A DNA stretch of 32,885 bases, from the NCBI GenBank assembly GCA_036266155.1, contig DATANR010000086.1, positions 1-32,885 of the forward strand, written 5' to 3'. Numbering within the stretch: position 1 is the stretch's first letter; each line of letters begins with the position of its first letter. The notes beneath the pieces are model-generated. The model was given only the letters and a program-made list of their open reading frames with translations, was not told the DNA's origin and did not search any database. Of the stretch, positions 22,677 through 30,128 are shown one piece after another. The position numbers were made by a program, and so were the translations under genes. The DNA comes from SIAJ01 sp036266155 (lineage in GTDB: Bacteria; Planctomycetota; Planctomycetia; Gemmatales; Gemmataceae).

Positions 22677-23699
22677 GTGAAGTTAAACATTCAAGGCGCG
22701 ACACGGAGAGCGTCCGCCGCCTTCGCCATCTGCCTTAGCATGGTCCTCGCATCGTCGCTGAGTGCCGAGGAACCGAAGCCGTTGACCACCATTAAGGTAA
22801 CGGTGCAAACTCAGCATGCCGAGCGTTCGCCGCTGACGGTCGCCCTCAGCGGCGATGGCAAACTGCTCGCATCGGCGAGTGGGGAACAATCCGTGCTGCT
22901 GTGGGACGCGACCACCGGCAAGCAGAAAGCCAAACTCGAGGGGCATACCAAGGCCGCGGCTTGCGTGGCCTTCAGCACCGACGGCGCCCTGCTCGCCTCG
23001 GGCAGTGATGACGGGACCGTCAAGTTGTGGGACACTGCCACCGGCAAGGAGAAGGCGACGCTCAAGGGCGAGAACCTCAGTGAAGTAAACAGTGTAGCGC
23101 TCAGCGGCGACGGCAAGTTGGCGGCAGCGGGCACCTCGGGCGTCGTGACGGTGTGGGACACAGCCACGGGCAAAGTGACGGCGACGCTCAAGGGGAACAG
23201 TATTTCCCAAGGGCCTACCAACCTCGTGATCGGCGTCACCTTCAGCCCCGACACCAAGTTGCTGGCCCACGCGAATTACAAAACGATCACCGTGGCACTC
23301 TGGGACCTGGTCACCGGCAAGCACCAGGCCCAACTTGATGGGCATGCCACCTCCGTCAATTGCGTGGCCTTCAGCGGCGACGGCAAGCTGCTTGCCTCGG
23401 GCGGGTACGATCAGACCGTGCTGTTGTGGGACGTGGCGATGGGCAAGCAGAAGGCCAAGCTCGAAGGACATACCGGTGCGATCAATTGCGTGGCCTTCAG
23501 CGGCGACGGCAAGCTGCTCGCCTCGGGCGGGATCGACAAAACCGTGCGGTTATGGGACGTGGACATGGCCAAGCAAAAAGCCAAGTTCGATCACCCGCAG
23601 ACCGTCCACACTGTGGCGTTGAGCAGCGACGGCAAGCTGCTCGCCTCGGGGACTGAGGATGGGACGATCAAGCTGTGGGAGGTTGCAGGGGTGAAGTAA
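22677..23699 (+). CDS. Secreted seven-bladed WD40-repeat protein
   Basis: 340 residues from a GTG with GGAGA six bases upstream. A signal peptide (ASAAFAICLSMVLASSLSA) precedes seven WD40 repeats that fill the rest. Each ends in a form of LLWDVAMGKQKAKLEGH or KLWDTATGKEKATLKG and begins in a form of VAFSGDGKLLASGG. Seven blades close one beta-propeller, so the protein is probably complete with no enzymatic domain, and acts as an exported binding scaffold. Blades 5 and 6 are nearly identical in DNA: 49 bases from 23356 recur at 23482 with one mismatch, pointing to recent duplication. It may act with the secreted protease pair upstream, but only proximity suggests that. Confidence 0.88.
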   Translation: MKLNIQGATRRASAAFAICLSMVLASSLSAEEPKPLTTIKVTVQTQHAERSPLTVALSGDGKLLASASGEQSVLLWDATTGKQKAKLEGHTKAAACVAFSTDGALLASGSDDGTVKLWDTATGKEKATLKGENLSEVNSVALSGDGKLAAAGTSGVVTVWDTATGKVTATLKGNSISQGPTNLVIGVTFSPDTKLLAHANYKTITVALWDLVTGKHQAQLDGHATSVNCVAFSGDGKLLASGGYDQTVLLWDVAMGKQKAKLEGHTGAINCVAFSGDGKLLASGGIDKTVRLWDVDMAKQKAKFDHPQTVHTVALSSDGKLLASGTEDGTIKLWEVAGVK

Positions 23700-23757
23700 G
23701 CTGGAGGACTGCAAGCAATCATGCTGCCAGCAAATAGAACACAGCTCGTTTCTGACA

Positions 23758-24315
23758 ATGCAACCGACCATCGACGACCTGCGCCGCGTACATCAGCTCG
23801 CGGCGGAGCAATTTCCGCACGAGTATCTCGACGTCGGGCTGGGAGCGATCGGGTTGTTTCTGCACGATTCGCCGAGGAAGGCGGGCTACCGACAAACGCC
23901 GCTCAATTCAATCACATTCGCCAGTATCGGCGTCGACGGCATTCATTTTGGATCGATCACTGACGGCAACAACGTGGCTCCCGAATCGCCGATTGTCCTC
24001 ACGATACCAATGGCTTTCGCCCATCCAAACGTCATTGTTGGCGAGTCTCTATACGACTTCCTTTGTTTCGGGTGCAGACATGGCTACTCCGACCTGGGCA
24101 ACCTTCATCTGAATCTCGAAGCAACCTTGGACCACTACACAAATCCGCCCACTGATTTCTACGACGATCGAGCACCAGGCATCCTCCAATTGCTCAGCGA
24201 CCAATTGTCGCTCCGTCCGTGGCGCGACGTGCGCGAACATTTTGCTGACTTGCAATCTCGCTTCTTGCTGACTTTGAGAATGGCCTCCGCCTCAGGTGAG
24301 CACGACGTCAATTGA
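23758..24315 (+). CDS. Hypothetical protein, unrecognised family
   Basis: 185 residues, soluble, no signal peptide. I do not recognise it with confidence. Visible elements: a helical start (TIDDLRRVHQLAAEQFPHEY), then a strand-rich middle with SITFASIGVDGIHFGSITDG and SPIVLTIPMAFAHPNVIVGE. The 'IGvDGiHFG' stretch is faintly reminiscent of SUKH/SMI1-type immunity proteins, which commonly recognise a partner toxin, but the match is weak. LYDFLCFGCRHGYSDLGNLH follows, then a helical C-terminus (LSLRPWRDVREHFADLQSRF). Its amino-acid composition is typical of a real gene. It lies 58 bases after the WD40 gene, and no adjacent toxin gene is visible. Confidence 0.7.
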   Translation: MQPTIDDLRRVHQLAAEQFPHEYLDVGLGAIGLFLHDSPRKAGYRQTPLNSITFASIGVDGIHFGSITDGNNVAPESPIVLTIPMAFAHPNVIVGESLYDFLCFGCRHGYSDLGNLHLNLEATLDHYTNPPTDFYDDRAPGILQLLSDQLSLRPWRDVREHFADLQSRFLLTLRMASASGEHDVN

Positions 24316-24401
24316 GCGGCGACATTCGCTTGTTCCAAGTCCAATCTCCTTGAGCGGCCGCGGAGGGTTCGCTTACTGGCCCCCAGGGAGCGGCCCGACT
24401 C

Positions 24402-24956
24402 ATGGACTATCAAGCAATACTGGAAGCGATCACCGCGGACCCGCGTTATGTCGCCAATCTCGATTGGGGTGAAGCACGGCCGGGCCATCCCGAGGGCACA
24501 GTGCGCGCGCACATCGCGGAGATCGAGCCAAACTTGGAGGTCCTGCGGCCCAAGCTGACCGAGGACGAGTATTGGAAGCTCAAAATCCTCATTCACACCC
24601 ACGACAGCTTCAAGGCCGAGTCGCAGCCGGGCGTGCCCATCACCGATCCCAAGAGCCATGCGTCTTTGGCGCGGGCCTTCCTGGCGACGCACTGCGACAA
24701 TGCCGACCTGTTAACAATGGTCGAGTACCACGACGAGCCGTTCGCGCTTTACCGCCAGTTCGAGAGCAAGGGCAAATTCAATGTGGACAGGTTCAGCGCG
24801 CTCTTGACCGCGATCCGCGATTGGAACTTGTTTCTGGCGTTCAACATCATCGACGGCTGCACCGCCGGCAAGTCCCGCGAGCCGCTGCTTTGGCTGTTCC
24901 AACAGGTGGCGCGGAAAGTTGAGTCGAAGTTCACGGCTGCGGACGTCATCCTGTGA
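24402..24956 (+). CDS. HD-domain protein (putative metal-dependent phosphohydrolase)
   Basis: 184 residues. The metal-binding pattern of an HD domain can be followed: His in GHPEGTVRAHI, the His-Asp pair in LKILIHTHDSFKAES, and later SHASLARAFLATHCDNADLL and MVEYHDEP. HD proteins hydrolyse nucleotides or other phosphate esters with a divalent metal. The substrate here is unknown and the protein has no second domain. The C-terminal half is helical (VDRFSALLTAIRDWNLFLAF). It is cytoplasmic by lack of a signal. The ATG has a modest AGGGAG site about 12 bases upstream. A modular repeat begins 33 bases after the stop. Confidence 0.75.
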   Translation: MDYQAILEAITADPRYVANLDWGEARPGHPEGTVRAHIAEIEPNLEVLRPKLTEDEYWKLKILIHTHDSFKAESQPGVPITDPKSHASLARAFLATHCDNADLLTMVEYHDEPFALYRQFESKGKFNVDRFSALLTAIRDWNLFLAFNIIDGCTAGKSREPLLWLFQQVARKVESKFTAADVIL

Positions 24957-24989
24957 GGCAATGTCGTTAACGATTCTGACCGGCATTTC

Positions 24990-25074
24990 GCCCCGAAGGG
25001 GCTCGGCAGGACAGCCCAGGGCAACGCCCTGGGAAATGTGACGCACAACGAGCGTTTGCACGCTGAAGGCGTGC
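24990..25074 (+). repeat. Second copy of the modular intergenic repeat
   Basis: In order: hairpin GCCCCGAAGGGGC (24990-25002); GGCAGGACAG plus palindrome CCCAGGGCAACGCCCTGGG (25005-25033); a spacer ending GTTTGCA; hairpin GCACGC/GCGTGC (25058-25074). The same module order exists at 6498-6614 on the minus strand. Its right edge touches the WD40 remnant at 25079. Confidence 0.8.
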
Positions 25075-25078
25075 GGCC

Positions 25079-25279
25079 GCTCTGGCATCGGCTAGTTCCG
25101 ACGCGACGATCAGGTTATGGGACCCCAAGACCGGCAAAGAACTCGCCGTGCTCAAGGGCCATTCGCGTTGGGTGTACACAGTGGCATTCAGTCCCGACGG
25201 CAAGACGCTGGCCTCCGGTCAGCAGGATGGCGTGATCCTCTTGTGGGACGTCCCCGCGATCAAACTGTCGGAGAAATGA
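25079..25279 (+). pseudogene. WD40 gene remnant (3' end only)
   Basis: From 25079 an open frame of 66 codons reads ALASASSDATIRLWDPKTGK, then ELAVLKGHSRWVYTVAFSPD and a final WD40 blade ending DGVILLWDVPAIKLSEK before a TGA. It has no start codon; the frame runs upstream directly into repeat DNA, so the 5' part of the gene is gone. Its repeats read more like generic WD40 repeats (GKTLASGQQDGVI) than those of the intact gene at 22677, so it comes from a different WD40 gene. Confidence 0.8.
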
Positions 25280-25648
25280 ATTTGAGCGCGAGATTTTGCC
25301 TTTCATTGCATTGCATCCACGCCACCTGGCGATGGTCATGACAGCGCAAAAACCGAGGCTTGTGGCGCTAGAATTGAAGTTGGCGATTTTTGCCGCATCT
25401 CTCTTCAGCATAGAGAAATAAGTGCTGTTTGTTTGGTCTAAGATGGTCAACCCCGGTATATAGTTGGCCATCTCTCTTTTTGGCCATCTTAGGTGCTCTG
25501 ACGGCCGATTGAATTTCTGATGCCGCTCCGAACAGCAGCCACACCGTCGGCTTGGGAGAGTTCAAGGTCCCCAACGCGACCGGCGGCGGCTTGCCCTCGG
25601 CCTATCGGCGGCTGATAATCCGCTCATCACTCCATCGCGACGCTTCCC
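25280..25648. other. 369-base intergenic region without a gene
   Basis: No supported coding sequence. It is clearly less GC-rich than the neighbours up to about 25500. It holds the hairpin cluster at 25438-25492. The last 100 bases return to high GC and include an open stretch (FKVPNATGGGLPSAYRRL in one frame) that could be a remnant but has no recognisable family. The promoter of the amidohydrolase gene should lie here; I cannot place it. Confidence 0.4.
25442..25480 (+). terminator. Candidate intrinsic terminator
   Basis: GATGGTCAAC (25442-25451) pairs with GTTGGCCATC (25463-25472), with one G-U pair in RNA, around an 11-base loop. It is followed by TCTCTTTT and two more T (25473 on). The stem also has a competing partner, CCATCTTAG at 25484-25492. 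No gene directly precedes it except the WD40 remnant and the HD gene, whose original transcript it may end. Confidence 0.5.
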
Positions 25649-27187
25649 ATGCAAACGCTCTTTCTCCTCCTCGCTCTCGCGGCGGACCCGGCGCCGGCCG
25701 ACATCGTCATCAAGAATGCGACCATTCATGACGGAACCGGCAAGGCCGGCTACGTCGGCGACGTGGCCATCGCGGGGGACAAGATCGTCGGCGTGGGCAA
25801 GGTCGCCGTCGACGGCAAAACGCGGGTGATCGACGGCACGGGCCTCATCATCGCGCCGGGCTTCATTGACTTGCACACGCATTGCGATTCGAGCATCACC
25901 GAGCCCGGACATCGCCTCAACAAATGCTACTTGATGCAGGGCGTGACCACCGTCATCACGGGCAACTGCGGCTCCGGCCCGGCCAACGTGAAGGCCTTTT
26001 ACGACAAGCTCGACAAGAACGGCGTCGGCACGAACGTCGCGCATCTCGTCCCGCACAATTCCGTTCGTTCACAAGCGATGGGCAACGCGAACCGCCAACC
26101 CACCGACGACGAACTGCACAAGATGGAAGCGCTCGTCGACGCGGGCATGAAAGACGGCGCCTGGGGCCTGGCCACCGGGCTGATCTACACTCCTGGAACG
26201 TACGCCAAGACCGACGAGATTATCGCGTTGGCCAAGGTCGCGTCGAAGCATCACGGCATCTATGCAAGCCACATGCGCCATGAAGACACACGATTGCTGG
26301 AGGCGATCGAGGAGACGCTCACCATCGGCCGCGAGGCCAAGTTGCCGGTCCACATCTCGCACATCAAAGCCAGCGGCAAGAAGGCTTGGGGCTTATCGGC
26401 CGACGCCGTCGGGTTGATCCAGAAGGCACGCACCGCGGGAATGGCGGTGACTGCCGACCAGTACCCGTATATCGCATCGAGTACATCGCTGGCAGCCACG
26501 GTCGTTCCGACACGCTATCGCGATGGCACAGGCGAGGAATACCGCAAGCGCTTCGACGACGCCGAGAAGGGTCCCCAGATGCGTAAGGCCATTGAGGCCG
26601 ACGTGAAAGGCCGCGAGAAGTCGATCGTGATTGCGTCCTACAGCAAGAATCGCAAATGGCAGGGCAAGAGCCTCGGCGAGATCGCCGAGATGGAGAAGAA
26701 GTCCGCGACCGACATCGCGATTGAGATCGAGAAAGCGGGCGGCGCCAGCGTCGTGAACTTTGGCATGTCCGAGGAAGACGTCCGCATCTACATGAAGCAG
26801 CCGTGGGTGGCGACTGCGTCGGACGGCAGCGCCCAAATCCCCGGCGACACGGTTCCACATCCACGCAGCTATGGCACGTTCCCGCTCAAGATCGGTCGCT
26901 ATTCAATCGTCGACGGCGTGATCCCGATCGAACAGGCCATTCGCTCATCTAGTGGTTTGCCCGCGGACATCATCGGCTTCAAAGGTCGGGGCTACTTGAA
27001 GCCCGGCCAATTCGCCGACGTGGTCGTGTTCGACCCGAAGACGTTCCGCGACACAGCCACTTACGACAAGCCGCATCAATACGCGACCGGCGTGAAGTAT
27101 TTGTTCGTGAACGGGAAGACCGTGATCGACGGCGGAGAGTTCAAAGACGTGCTGGCGGGAAAGGCGCTGCGGCACAAATCGGATTGA
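25649..27187 (+). CDS. N-acyl-D-amino-acid deacylase (D-aminoacylase) family amidohydrolase
   Basis: 512 residues with a short hydrophobic start that may be a signal peptide (MQTLFLLLALAADPAPA). The amidohydrolase pattern is complete: entry strands (DIVIKNATIHDGTGKAGYVG), zinc-site HTHCD at 76-80, the D-aminoacylase-type Cys ligand in TGNCGSGP, then SHMRHED, HISHIKASGK and the catalytic Asp in ATASDGS. A C-terminal sandwich part ends GQFADVVVFDPKTFRDTATY. Members remove acyl groups from N-acyl-D-amino acids, and related exported forms may process D-amino-acid-containing peptides. The exact substrate is not readable. The metallophosphoesterase gene starts 33 bases later, so the two are probably one operon and both exported. 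Confidence 0.9.
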   Translation: MQTLFLLLALAADPAPADIVIKNATIHDGTGKAGYVGDVAIAGDKIVGVGKVAVDGKTRVIDGTGLIIAPGFIDLHTHCDSSITEPGHRLNKCYLMQGVTTVITGNCGSGPANVKAFYDKLDKNGVGTNVAHLVPHNSVRSQAMGNANRQPTDDELHKMEALVDAGMKDGAWGLATGLIYTPGTYAKTDEIIALAKVASKHHGIYASHMRHEDTRLLEAIEETLTIGREAKLPVHISHIKASGKKAWGLSADAVGLIQKARTAGMAVTADQYPYIASSTSLAATVVPTRYRDGTGEEYRKRFDDAEKGPQMRKAIEADVKGREKSIVIASYSKNRKWQGKSLGEIAEMEKKSATDIAIEIEKAGGASVVNFGMSEEDVRIYMKQPWVATASDGSAQIPGDTVPHPRSYGTFPLKIGRYSIVDGVIPIEQAIRSSSGLPADIIGFKGRGYLKPGQFADVVVFDPKTFRDTATYDKPHQYATGVKYLFVNGKTVIDGGEFKDVLAGKALRHKSD

Positions 27188-27220
27188 GATCCATCCACCG
27201 AACATCGGAGTTGAATACTC

Positions 27221-28036
27221 ATGTCGAAGAAGCTTATTTCTCGCCGCGAATTGCTCCGTCGCTCACCAGCCGCGTTGCTGGCCGCCGGCCTCTGGCCCGG
27301 CACGCTGGCGGCCGGCGATGCGACTACGGACGCGTTCTCGTTTCTTGCCGTCAACGACTTACATTCGCTCGACAAGAAATGCCATCCGTGGTTCGAGAAG
27401 GTCGTGAAACAGATGGCCGGCCACGCCGAGAAGCCGGCCTTCCTGCTCATCTCTGGCGACCTCGCGGATGGCGGCACGGCCGAGCAGATCGCGGCAGTGA
27501 AAGAGATCTTTGGCGGGCTCAAGCTGCCAATGTACACAGTGCCCGGCAACCACGACTTCACGCCCAAGCAGGAGCGCAAGGCTTACGACGACCTGTTTCC
27601 GGATCGGCTCAACTACGCCTTCGATCACGGCGGCTGGCAGTTCATCGCCCTCGACACGACCGAAGGGACGAAAGCCCAGGACACGAAGATTGCGGCAGAG
27701 ACGTTGAACTGGCTCGATGGACAGCTTCCCAAGCTCGATAAGAAGAAGCCGCTCGTCGTGTTCACGCATTTTCCGCTGGGCGAAGGCGTCAAGATGCGAC
27801 CCAAGAACGCGGAGGAGGTTCTCAAGCGGTTCCTGCCTTTTAACCTGCGTGCCGTGTACAGCGGCCACTTCCATTCATTCACGGAGAAGAAGGCCGGCAA
27901 CGTGGTGCTGACGACGAATCGATGCTGCGCCTTCAGCCGCGGCAACCACGATGGGACTAAAGAGAAGGGATATTTCCTGGTAGCGACGAAGGACGGCAAG
28001 CTTGAACGAACTTTTGTAGAGGTAAAACCGGCCTGA
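27221..28036 (+). CDS. Tat-exported calcineurin-like metallophosphoesterase
   Basis: 271 residues. The start carries a twin-arginine motif (SRRELLRRS) followed by a hydrophobic stretch (PAALLAAGLWPGTLAA), so the folded enzyme is likely exported by the Tat pathway. The five phosphoesterase motifs can be read: LAVNDLHS, LISGDLADGG, VPGNHD, FTHFPLGEG and YSGHFHSF. They supply the ligands of a two-metal centre. The substrate could be a phosphomonoester, diester or nucleotide. GGAG lies ten bases before the ATG. It ends 10 bases from the convergent hflX. Confidence 0.9.
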   Translation: MSKKLISRRELLRRSPAALLAAGLWPGTLAAGDATTDAFSFLAVNDLHSLDKKCHPWFEKVVKQMAGHAEKPAFLLISGDLADGGTAEQIAAVKEIFGGLKLPMYTVPGNHDFTPKQERKAYDDLFPDRLNYAFDHGGWQFIALDTTEGTKAQDTKIAAETLNWLDGQLPKLDKKKPLVVFTHFPLGEGVKMRPKNAEEVLKRFLPFNLRAVYSGHFHSFTEKKAGNVVLTTNRCCAFSRGNHDGTKEKGYFLVATKDGKLERTFVEVKPA

Positions 28037-28046
28037 TCGCTCTGTC

Positions 28047-29351
28047 TCACGTTTCCTCGCTCGCTTGCTCCAACTCGGCCGTTCCGTTCAACTCGAACGG
28101 CCGTACCTCCGCGCCTTCAGCGCGCACATGGCGCACCAGATAACGCGGCAGCCGGCAGCGGATCAGTACCTGGCCATCCTTGAATTCCTGCCGGTAAACC
28201 TCCGCATGTGCGGCCAGGTATGCTTGCACCTTACCGTTGGCAGCGCTCGCTTCGACGGTGGCTTCCACAAAGTCGGCGGTCAGTGCTTCGACGACGGCCT
28301 CGGTGAGTTCGTCGATGCCTTCGCCGGTCGCGCCGCTGATGCCCACGGATTTCGGATGGAGCACCTTGAGGATGTTCAGGTCCGCTCGCTCCGCGATGCG
28401 ATCGATTTTGTTGAGCACGAGGATCGTCGGTTTCTTGTCGCACTCCAACTCGGCCAGCACCGTGTTCACGGCTTTGATTTGCTCCTCGGCTTGCGGATTA
28501 CTCGCGTCGACGACATGAAGCAGCAGCCGGGCCTGGCGGGCCTCTTCGAGCGTCGCCTTGAACGACGCCACCAGATGGTGCGGCAATTCGCGGATGAACC
28601 CGACCGTGTCGCTCAGGAGGATTTTGCCAAAGTCCTTGATGTGCCACTGCCGGGTCCGCGTGTCGAGCGTGCTAAAGAGCTGGTTCTCGACATAAACGTC
28701 TGAGTGCGTGAGCCGATTCATGAGCCGGCTCTTGCCGGCGTTCGTGTAGCCGACGAGCGAGACTGTGTGCTCTTCGCGGCGCGTCTGGACCTCGCGTTCT
28801 TTGCGGGCTTGTACGACCTCCAGTTTCAACTTCAAATCGCGGATGCGGCCGGCGACGATGCGGCGGTCTTCTTCGAGCTGTGTTTCGCCGGGGCCGCGTG
28901 TGCCGATACCGGCCTGGTAACGTGACAAGTGCGTCCACATCTGTTTGAGCCGCGGCAACGAGTATTCGAGCTGGGCCAGTTCCACCTGCAAGCGTGATTC
29001 CGGCGTCCGCGCCCGCGTGGCGAAGATGTCGAGAATTAACTCGCTCCGATCGAGCACCTTGACCTCGGTCGCCTTTTCCAGGTTGCGCACCTGGCCGGGC
29101 GTCAGATCGTTGTCGAAGACAACGACGTCGGCGTCGGTCAGCCGGACCTTCTCGACGATCTCCGCGACCTTGCCCTTGCCGACGTACGTGCCGGCGTTGA
29201 TGTCGTTGCGCTTTTGCGTGATCTCGCCAACGACGAGGGCGCCGGCCGTCTCGGCGAGGCCGCGAATTTCGTCGCAGGGATCGGTTGACAGCCAGGGTCG
29301 ATTCGGCAGAGAGATGCTGACGAGGACAGCGCGTTCCCGATGAACGGACAA
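28047..29351 (-). CDS. hflX: Ribosome-associated GTPase HflX
   Basis: 434 residues from a TTG, the only ATG/GTG/TTG codon in frame before an upstream stop at about 29459. HflX splits stalled or hibernating 70S ribosomes, notably in stress. The N-terminal domain contains RNDINAGTYVGKGKVAEI and VVFDNDLTPGQVRNLEKAT. The linker shows the family hallmark GIGTRGPGETQLEEDRR. The GTPase motifs are G1 GYTNAGKSRLMN (Lys207, Ser208), G3 DTVGF and G4 NKID. Oddity: the residue after GKS is Arg209, where most HflX proteins have Thr, and the switch segment reads FSTLDTRTR, not FATLDPTTR. Binding should persist because GxxxxGKS is kept, but hydrolysis speed may differ. Although named like hflK and hflC, HflX is functionally separate from the SPFH genes at 2108-6337. 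Confidence 0.93.
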   Translation of the reverse strand: MSVHRERAVLVSISLPNRPWLSTDPCDEIRGLAETAGALVVGEITQKRNDINAGTYVGKGKVAEIVEKVRLTDADVVVFDNDLTPGQVRNLEKATEVKVLDRSELILDIFATRARTPESRLQVELAQLEYSLPRLKQMWTHLSRYQAGIGTRGPGETQLEEDRRIVAGRIRDLKLKLEVVQARKEREVQTRREEHTVSLVGYTNAGKSRLMNRLTHSDVYVENQLFSTLDTRTRQWHIKDFGKILLSDTVGFIRELPHHLVASFKATLEEARQARLLLHVVDASNPQAEEQIKAVNTVLAELECDKKPTILVLNKIDRIAERADLNILKVLHPKSVGISGATGEGIDELTEAVVEALTADFVEATVEASAANGKVQAYLAAHAEVYRQEFKDGQVLIRCRLPRYLVRHVRAEGAEVRPFELNGTAELEQASEET

Positions 29352-29502
29352 CTCGTTACGGGTCTTGTCGAACGATGCGGCGATGGCGAACGCTCCAAGC
29401 GGGGTCCCGAATGGACACGGGGACCGGGCATCAGGTGATTGCAGATGTACCGGGAATTATACGCGGCATGTTGCGAGACAGACGAAGCGATGGGGAGTTG
29501 AT

Positions 29503-29946
29503 TCAGTCGTCGCAGAAAGAACAGCGAAGGCGGTTGGCGTTGACGTCGATCAGGAGCAGGATTTCAAGAATGGTGGCTTGTTCGGCGGGAGTCTTGGTCT
29601 TGCGGGCTTTGCGAAGGATGTCGAGGTTTTCTTCGCCGCAGCGGAGTTGTTCGATGATCTCGTCGAGCAATTTGCCGGCATTCACAAACTCGCGACGTTT
29701 CAGCAGCCCAAACGAATCGCGTTTCAACTCAAGCCAGAAACAGTCCCCCTGCATGTGCTGAATCCACCGAGCCCTCAGAAAACCCCGCCAGTGTTCTTTC
29801 ACCCACTCGCGAATGGCTTTCTCCCCCTGGTCGCACCCGGCTTTCTGACTGCGAATCCACCGTTCCTTGCAAGCCTCGAGCCAGGATTCCTCGACGAGGC
29901 TCCGCTGCTCAATGAGATCGTCAATGATGACTACTTCGGTGGACAT
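29503..29946 (-). CDS. Small hypothetical protein, lineage-type family
   Basis: 147 residues from the ATG at 29946 (MSTEVVIIDDLIEQRSLVEE); an ATG at 29955 would add three. It is hydrophilic and helical. Recognisable features: EKAIREWVKEHWRGFLRARW, DCFWLELKRDSFGLLKR and LRCGEENLDILRKARK. I have the impression that small proteins with this 'REWVKxHWxGFLRARW ... ENLDI' layout recur in planctomycetes, but I cannot verify it here. A CSFCDD ending leaves two cysteines that might bind metal. It stands alone between hflX and the molybdoenzyme, in the same direction as both. Confidence 0.7.
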   Translation of the reverse strand: MSTEVVIIDDLIEQRSLVEESWLEACKERWIRSQKAGCDQGEKAIREWVKEHWRGFLRARWIQHMQGDCFWLELKRDSFGLLKRREFVNAGKLLDEIIEQLRCGEENLDILRKARKTKTPAEQATILEILLLIDVNANRLRCSFCDD

Positions 29947-30128
29947 CGACCACATCCCAAAGCTACCGAACGATCGCTCTAGGCGAACGTGCCGGGGAGA
30001 GTGAGCGAACTTTTGGCACTACTGCACTGTATGCAACCTTCGAACAACGTTCAACCCATCTAGTCGACTCGGGCGTAGATACCACAACCTACTATCGGTC
30101 GGGAAGGTCGATTTTCTTCGGCCTCGGT

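Noticed and set aside
22677..23699. CRISPR-like periodicity at 126 bases
   Set aside because: The period reflects WD40 blades in a coding frame, not direct repeats with unique spacers.
23758..24315. SUKH-type immunity protein of a toxin system
   Set aside because: Only one short motif is faintly similar and no toxin gene is adjacent, so it is annotated as unrecognised.
25560..25620. Open stretch resembling a protein fragment before the amidohydrolase
   Set aside because: Too short and without recognisable family; kept only as a remark on the intergenic region.
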